From Homoserinimonas sp. (GTDB lineage: Bacteria; Actinomycetota; Actinomycetes; Actinomycetales; Microbacteriaceae): DNA of 64,000 nt. Made by a program: the position numbers and the translations under genes. Location: positions 1,233,575 to 1,297,574 of the forward strand of contig JAMLGP010000001.1 of the NCBI GenBank assembly GCA_023957835.1, written 5' to 3'. Under the pieces are notes generated by a model. That model was not told the DNA's origin and made no database searches. It was given only the letters and a program-made list of their open reading frames with translations. Below, one piece after another: positions 59,529 through 64,000 of the stretch. Within the stretch, counting starts at the first letter, position 1, and every line of letters begins with the position of its first letter.

Positions 59529-60488
59529 TTACTTACGTGACAATGAGGGTTCGTTGTGTTCTCTGTCACAGTCCACGCCGTGGCCTTCTTGTTCAAGACC
59601 GTCGATGTCTCCCTGGTAACTGAACACCCCGTACCGTGCACCACAGGTGAAGCACTCAGATGAGCTGAAACTGTAGATCTCGACGATCTCGTCACAACAA
59701 GAGCACTGAACATGGAATTGCCCACAGGAGTCGCAATGACCTGCCGTGATTCCGTCAATCTTTTGGAAGTTGACTTCGCCGAAGTGACAGTTTTCTACTG
59801 TGCAGTTCCCAAACACAGCTTCCTCGACAATCTCGGAAAAGTCGACCGCATTGGAATTGAAAAAGCCTTCCAGATCCTTCAAGGTTTGCGCGCTGCGCTC
59901 CGCGACGCGAACGATGTCGCTTATGTCTCTCAAAGTAATGCTCGGGTTGCGGCTGGCTTCTGCTCGACGTCTAGCCGGTTCAGTAACGCCATTCGTTGCG
60001 TACAAGATTCCGTGAGAGCAACCAACGTCGATGAGTTTTCCGACAAACTCGTCAATCTTGCCGATCCCAAGTTTGTTCTTGTACTGCTTGCACTCAATGA
60101 TGAGGTCAATCTGCGCGTCAGCTACTTTCTTACCAGCCGTCGCATCAAGTTGTCGTTCGACCCCGGAGAACACTCCGACAGACCTTTGATCATGATGTAC
60201 TTCTGCATGCGGGTCTAAGTTCTTTATCGTTGTCACGACATCTAGTTCAAATTGTCGCCAAGCTGGGGTTGCCTTATCTTCTACGAGCTCAGCGTCGTCG
60301 TCAGTCGTCTTCTCGCCTTGGATACTCCGGGACTCTTCAAACACACGACCTATTGTTTCAAACCTAAGTCCCTTTGTGCTCCGGTCAATCCGCAGGCTTC
60401 TTCTCCGCTTCAGCAGGCCCTGCACCAGCACTCGCTCCGTTAGGTATTCGCAGGCAGGAGCGTACCTATCCCTCGATTGATTCACCAT
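59529..60488 (-). CDS. Mrr-like restriction endonuclease with Cys-rich C-terminus
   Basis: About 319 residues. The central PD-(D/E)xK-type core reads FELDVVTTIKNLDPHAEVHHDQ, then AQIDLIIECKQYKNKLGIGKIDEFVGKL (D128, E132, K134), and GILYATNGVTEPARRRAE: the pattern of Mrr-type nucleases that cut modified or foreign DNA. Residues ~215-245 look like a short pentapeptide-type stretch. The C-terminus has Cys pairs (C252/C255, C262/C264/C265, C279/C282) for one or two zinc ribbons. Its DNA is clearly less GC-rich than its flanks, suggesting separate acquisition. The listed ATG (60488) lacks a good ribosome-binding site and overlaps the upstream region of the divergent dprA2; a start further in is possible. 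Confidence 0.75.
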   Translation of the reverse strand: MVNQSRDRYAPACEYLTERVLVQGLLKRRRSLRIDRSTKGLRFETIGRVFEESRSIQGEKTTDDDAELVEDKATPAWRQFELDVVTTIKNLDPHAEVHHDQRSVGVFSGVERQLDATAGKKVADAQIDLIIECKQYKNKLGIGKIDEFVGKLIDVGCSHGILYATNGVTEPARRRAEASRNPSITLRDISDIVRVAERSAQTLKDLEGFFNSNAVDFSEIVEEAVFGNCTVENCHFGEVNFQKIDGITAGHCDSCGQFHVQCSCCDEIVEIYSFSSSECFTCGARYGVFSYQGDIDGLEQEGHGVDCDREHNEPSLSRK

Positions 60489-60507
60489 GAACGAGGGAGC
60501 AGCACTG

Positions 60508-61521
60508 ATGGACACGATCAACGAGCTGGCAGCAGATGAGCGCACCGCGAGGATCATCCTCGCAGTCGCGTCCGAACCAGGCGATACGGTGACGGGGCGG
60601 ATGGTCCGCGCTGTCGGTGCATCCGAGACGGTCGCCCGCGCCCTCGCCGATGAGGTTCCGGTCGGGCCGGACGGTGACACCTGGCAGCGACGCCTCGCAC
60701 CACGCCTCGACGCTGCACACATCCAGCGGGTGCTTGCTGAGACGGAGCAGCACGGGATGCGGGTGCTGATCCCTGGCGATGCCGAATGGCCGGCCGGGGT
60801 CGACGCGCTCGGTGATGGTGCACCGGTGGCGTTGTGGGCGAAAGGCGACACCGGGCTGCTGAGCCGGCCGGTGTGGGATCGCCTCACCGTCACCGGTGCC
60901 AGGGCGTCCACCGCTTACGGGGAGCACGCCACGACGGAGTTGGTGCAGTCTGCGGTCGCCGACTCCCGTGTGGTGTTTTCGGGCGGCGCGTATGGGATCG
61001 ATGGCGCGGCGCACCGTGCCGCACTCGCCTCCGATGGTTCAACGGTCACGGTGCTCGCAGGCGGCCTGGATCGGCTGTATCCGGCAGGGCACACTGATCT
61101 GCTGACCCGTATCGGTAAGGAGGGCTTGTTGTTGTCGGAGTTGCCGCCGGGGGCTGCGCCGACGAGGTGGCGGTTCCTGCAACGCGGACGGCTTCTCGCC
61201 GCGCTCTCCGGCACCGTCCTCATCGCAGAAGCCGGCTACCGTTCCGGCACCCTCCACACCGCCGCCCGCGCCTCAGAGCTCGGCAGGCCGGTCGGTGCGA
61301 TCCCCGGCCCGATCACCAGCGCATCGTCCGCGGGGTGTCACCGCCTGCTGCGGGACGGCCTCGCCGCGGTGGTGACTGGCTATGACGATGTGCGGGAGTT
61401 GCTGCAGGGGGTTCGTGACCGGGCTCACCGTGCCGTGCGGGAGCGGGCGGGACTCGAGTCCGACCCGCTCGATGCTGGGCCGCCGGCGCAGGGTCGGGAT
61501 TTGCGGGGGCCGGTGTTGTGA
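60508..61521 (+). CDS. dprA: DprA-like protein of the conjugative element
   Basis: About 337 residues with full DprA core motifs: GARASTAYGEHAT, FSGGAYGIDGAAHRAAL, VLAGGLDRLYPAGH, SELPPGAAPTRWRFLQRGR, IAEAGYRSGTLHTAA and AIPGPITSASSAGCHRLL. The C-terminal DML1-like winged helix of the chromosomal DprA is replaced by a short helical tail. ATG 60508 has GAGGGA upstream; ATG 60487 has none. As a RecA loader or single-strand binder on a mobile element it probably helps the entering transferred strand. High GC codon use matches the conjugation genes, unlike the dprA at the left edge. Confidence 0.92.
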   Translation: MDTINELAADERTARIILAVASEPGDTVTGRMVRAVGASETVARALADEVPVGPDGDTWQRRLAPRLDAAHIQRVLAETEQHGMRVLIPGDAEWPAGVDALGDGAPVALWAKGDTGLLSRPVWDRLTVTGARASTAYGEHATTELVQSAVADSRVVFSGGAYGIDGAAHRAALASDGSTVTVLAGGLDRLYPAGHTDLLTRIGKEGLLLSELPPGAAPTRWRFLQRGRLLAALSGTVLIAEAGYRSGTLHTAARASELGRPVGAIPGPITSASSAGCHRLLRDGLAAVVTGYDDVRELLQGVRDRAHRAVRERAGLESDPLDAGPPAQGRDLRGPVL

Positions 61522-61529
61522 GGCGGGTG

Positions 61530-61546
61530 GTGCACCTGGTGTGAAG
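61530..61546 (+). promoter_or_regulatory. GTGCACCTG box 5 (before large surface protein)
   Basis: GTGCACCTGGTGTGAAG lies 53 bp before the GTG at 61592, in the 70-bp gap after dprA2. Confidence 0.4.
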
Positions 61547-61591
61547 GCGGCCGGCTCTGGTCGCTGATGAACACACACCAGGAGGTATCTC

Positions 61592-64000
61592 GTGTCAGGA
61601 TCACTCGCCCACATCACGCAGCCTGAGGCTGCGCCACCCAGAACGGGGGTGCGGCGCTGGCTGTCAGCACTACTCGCGCTCCTGGTCATCGCGGGTTCGT
61701 TCGCGCTCGGCCCCCAGGCTGCCCATGCGGGCAGTGAAGGGGTCGGGTACTGGTCAGATGGTGCGTTCCTCGGCGCGTACAACACGGATGTGGACGGCCG
61801 GCAGGCGTACTGCGCGGACTTGGACGCGGACCCGCCCTACGGCAACACGTCGGGGCCGGAGCGGATCACCGCGTTGGATTCGCTGTCGCGGCAGCAGCTT
61901 GCCGAGTTGAACTATGTGATGGACCGGTGGGGGCAGTCGGGCGACCCGAACGTCACCGCCGCTGTCGCGCTGCATGTGTGGTCGGTGGCAAGCCCTGGCC
62001 GATATAACTCGCACGGCATGTCCGGTGACGACTACTACGTGGCCCGAGCCCCCGCGTCGGAGCGGGGCGCGATCCTCGCGAACCTCGCCGCGATGCGGCA
62101 GGAGGCCGCAGTGAACGCGGTCACCGACCCGTCACTGTCGCTATCGCTGGAGATGTCGGATCAGTACGCGGGAACCCTCACCGTCGCCACTCACCCCGCA
62201 GGGCTCACCGGTGCTGCGACCTTGTCCGATGCGGTCTTCGCTGACGGCTCCTCCGCGCGCACGATCGGTACCGGGGCGCACCCGATCACCGGCACCCCCG
62301 CAGACGGTGTCCCGTCCTACCGGGTCGGCGCGTCAATGAGCATCGATGCAGCCGGGTATGGTGCGGCGCTTGATCTCTACACGACCCCTGGGAAGCAGCG
62401 TTTGATCGCCGCCGTCGCCGGGTCATCCACCGGGTTGTCGGCGTCGGCGGAGTCGCCGCTGATCGAACTGGATTTCCAGCCGGAGATCACCACCCAGGTC
62501 GCCTCCCGCTACGTCGCTGAGGGTGATGCGTTCGTGGATGGGCTCACCGTGTCGGTGTCGAAGGGCACCTGGATTCACCTGGGCGGCAACCCGATTGAGG
62601 TGACCGCGACCGGAACCCTGTATGGGCCGTTCGATGAGCAGCCTGCCGAAGCCGACACCCCACCTGCCGGAGCGCCCGTCGCAGGCGTCGAGACGGTGAC
62701 GTTGACGGGTGCAGGGTCGTATACGTCGCCGGGCACGATCGTCGCGCCGGAGTCGGGGTTCTACACATGGGTGTGGAGCATCGACAAGACCGTGCACGGT
62801 GAGAACGCGAAGTACCTCACCGACTCGTTCACCGACCGCTTCGGCCAGGTCGCAGAGACATCGGTAGTGCCGTTCCAACCTGAAGCTGTCTCCCAGGCGG
62901 ATCAGCGTCTCGCTGTCCCCGGCGACGCACTCACGGACACGATCACCGTGTCAAGCAGCAATGGTGCGTGGCTGAAGAAGGACGGCGCTTTCATTCCGGT
63001 GGTGTTCGAGGGCACCGCCTATCAGGTGCCCGGCACGCTGCCCCCGGCGCGGAACTCCGGCATCGACCCGAACGCGGTGCCGCTCGGCACCGTGACCGTC
63101 ACCGCCGACGGTCCCGGCGTGTACACGTCCCCGCAGGTGGTTGCGCCGACGAGTGGGTTTGTGACGTGGGTGTGGGAGGTTCGGAAGACTACGCAGCCGG
63201 AGTGGGTGCGCGACTACCTCGCGAACGACTGGCAGGACGAGTACGGAATCAGTGTGGAGACGACGTCGGTGCGGTGGCCGGTCACGGTGACCTCGCTGAT
63301 GCGGGAGTACAACGTGCACCCCGGCGGACGCGCCTTCGACGTGATCACCGTCACAGGGTTCCCGGCGAACCACGGCGATTTCACCGGCGACGGCTACTGG
63401 AACGCCGACGTCGATGAACTCCATCACACCGTCTACGGCCCCTTCGCCACCGACACGGAACTCACCGATGATCTCGACCTCACCGGCGCGCCGGTGCTGA
63501 CGGAGCTGATGACGCCGGCACGCAATGGCGTCTACAAGCTCGGGTACACGGACGAGGACAAGATCGTGCCGACCGAGCCCGGCTTCTATGTTCTCGTCAC
63601 CACCTTCGCTGGCGACGACCGCGTGCAGCCGTATGCGTCGTCTCCGGCGGACGTGCTGGAACGCTTCTACGTCCCACCCACCGGCACCGACATCCCCGTG
63701 AGTGTGGTGACGCAGGCGACACCGGAAGCGTTCGTCGGCGAACCCTTCTCTGACACCGCGCTCGTGCAGGGCACCAGCATTCCCGACGGTGCCTATCTGG
63801 TGTTCCGCGCCTACGGACCCCACCAGGCAGACGCCGGGCCGGTGTGCGAGGCACCGTTCTACGAGAGCGAGGAGATCCCGGTCACCCAGGCCGGTGTCTA
63901 CCTTTCCGGCACCACCACCGTCACCGAGCCGGGAAACGTGTACTGGGTCGAATCCCTCTACAACGCCGACGGCGAGATCATCGCCGAGGGTGTCTGTGGG
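61592..64000 (+). CDS. large secreted multi-domain surface protein (3' end beyond window)
   Basis: At least 803 residues; the frame is open to the window edge. GTG start with CAGGAGG 6 nt upstream. Signal peptide: basic RTGVRRW, hydrophobic LSALLALLVIAGSFAL, cleavage after AAHA. The first domain (YWSDGAFLGAYNTDVDGRQ, AYCADLDADPPYG, AAVALHVWSVA) resembles thioester-type adhesin domains in placing an early Tyr-Cys and a later hydrophobic-Trp motif, but the expected Gln of the thioester is not seen. Later beta-rich repeats recur, e.g. YTSPGTIVAPESGFYTWVW and YTSPQVVAPTSGFVTWVW. It follows dprA2 in the conjugative backbone and may mediate donor-recipient contact. A sorting signal would lie outside the window. 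Confidence 0.85.
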   Translation, partial: MSGSLAHITQPEAAPPRTGVRRWLSALLALLVIAGSFALGPQAAHAGSEGVGYWSDGAFLGAYNTDVDGRQAYCADLDADPPYGNTSGPERITALDSLSRQQLAELNYVMDRWGQSGDPNVTAAVALHVWSVASPGRYNSHGMSGDDYYVARAPASERGAILANLAAMRQEAAVNAVTDPSLSLSLEMSDQYAGTLTVATHPAGLTGAATLSDAVFADGSSARTIGTGAHPITGTPADGVPSYRVGASMSIDAAGYGAALDLYTTPGKQRLIAAVAGSSTGLSASAESPLIELDFQPEITTQVASRYVAEGDAFVDGLTVSVSKGTWIHLGGNPIEVTATGTLYGPFDEQPAEADTPPAGAPVAGVETVTLTGAGSYTSPGTIVAPESGFYTWVWSIDKTVHGENAKYLTDSFTDRFGQVAETSVVPFQPEAVSQADQRLAVPGDALTDTITVSSSNGAWLKKDGAFIPVVFEGTAYQVPGTLPPARNSGIDPNAVPLGTVTVTADGPGVYTSPQVVAPTSGFVTWVWEVRKTTQPEWVRDYLANDWQDEYGISVETTSVRWPVTVTSLMREYNVHPGGRAFDVITVTGFPANHGDFTGDGYWNADVDELHHTVYGPFATDTELTDDLDLTGAPVLTELMTPARNGVYKLGYTDEDKIVPTEPGFYVLVTTFAGDDRVQPYASSPADVLERFYVPPTGTDIPVSVVTQATPEAFVGEPFSDTALVQGTSIPDGAYLVFRAYGPHQADAGPVCEAPFYESEEIPVTQAGVYLSGTTTVTEPGNVYWVESLYNADGEIIAEGVCG

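Overview
The window looks like accessory DNA from a high-GC actinobacterium, most likely a Microbacteriaceae-type organism. The evidence is the codon use, the mobF/SCO6880/DUF2637-type conjugation genes, the sortase-E style LAVTG anchor and the actinobacterial arsenic cassettes. No rRNA or tRNA gene and no CRISPR array was recognised. The assignment is by eye, without database searches.

Layout. (1) 1-1.9 kb: chromosome-like dprA (running off the left edge) and a 5'-truncated comM, coupled on the minus strand. (2) 2.26-7.69 kb: two related IS1380-type insertion sequences bracketing one LAVTG-anchored surface protein gene, a composite-transposon-like arrangement. (3) 7.7-16.9 kb: metal and metalloid genes: a TPC-motif P1B ATPase, a VIT-family transporter, an ArsO-like flavoprotein facing an arsenic operon (trxB-trxA-arsR/arsC fusion-arsC-aquaglyceroporin), then an AraC-type regulator. 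(4) 16.9-22.4 kb: small membrane protein, large MobF relaxase-helicase, and a C5-methyltransferase with overlapping reading frames. (5) 22.5-33.8 kb: second metal region (HMA chaperone, CPG-motif P-type ATPase, cupin, quinone reductase, methyltransferase, Crp/Fnr regulator, second TPC ATPase, TetR and MMPL transporter, second AraC regulator). (6) 34-48.4 kb: conjugation operon (ArdC-like antirestriction, prim-pol, DUF2637 protein, ParB-like, membrane and type IV secretion components, M23 peptidase, two pilin-like proteins, TrbL/VirB6-like, SCO6880, VirB4-like), interrupted by two antisense cargo genes. (7) 48.5-59.4 kb: a self-contained arsenic/chromate/sulfate module (MerR-SulP; trxB-trxA-acr3-arsR/arsC-chrA-arsC-arsC-like) bounded on the right by a tyrosine-recombinase trio and short direct repeats. 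(8) 59.5-64 kb: Mrr-like restriction nuclease, a second dprA and a large secreted surface protein running off the right edge; these resume the conjugative backbone.

How the parts fit: the backbone is probably an integrative conjugative element or conjugative plasmid. It has a relaxase, mating-pore proteins, antirestriction, primase and ParB-like functions, but no VirD4/TcpA coupling protein is visible inside the window. The recombinase-bounded arsenic module sits between virB4 and dprA2, where further transfer genes might be expected. Two independent arsenic operons give arsenate reduction with an embedded thioredoxin system, coupled to different arsenite exit routes: an aquaglyceroporin in one and Acr3 in the other. 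Both operons carry the same 14-nt element upstream of trxB.

Points most worth following: a recurrent GTGCACCTG box upstream of five backbone gene groups; an unclassified zinc-ribbon gene inserted antisense between duplicated pilin-like genes; an Mrr-like nuclease with a Cys-rich tail starting back-to-back with a mobile dprA; double-frame coding at the methyltransferase; and an ArsO-like enzyme with a Cys-pair tail.
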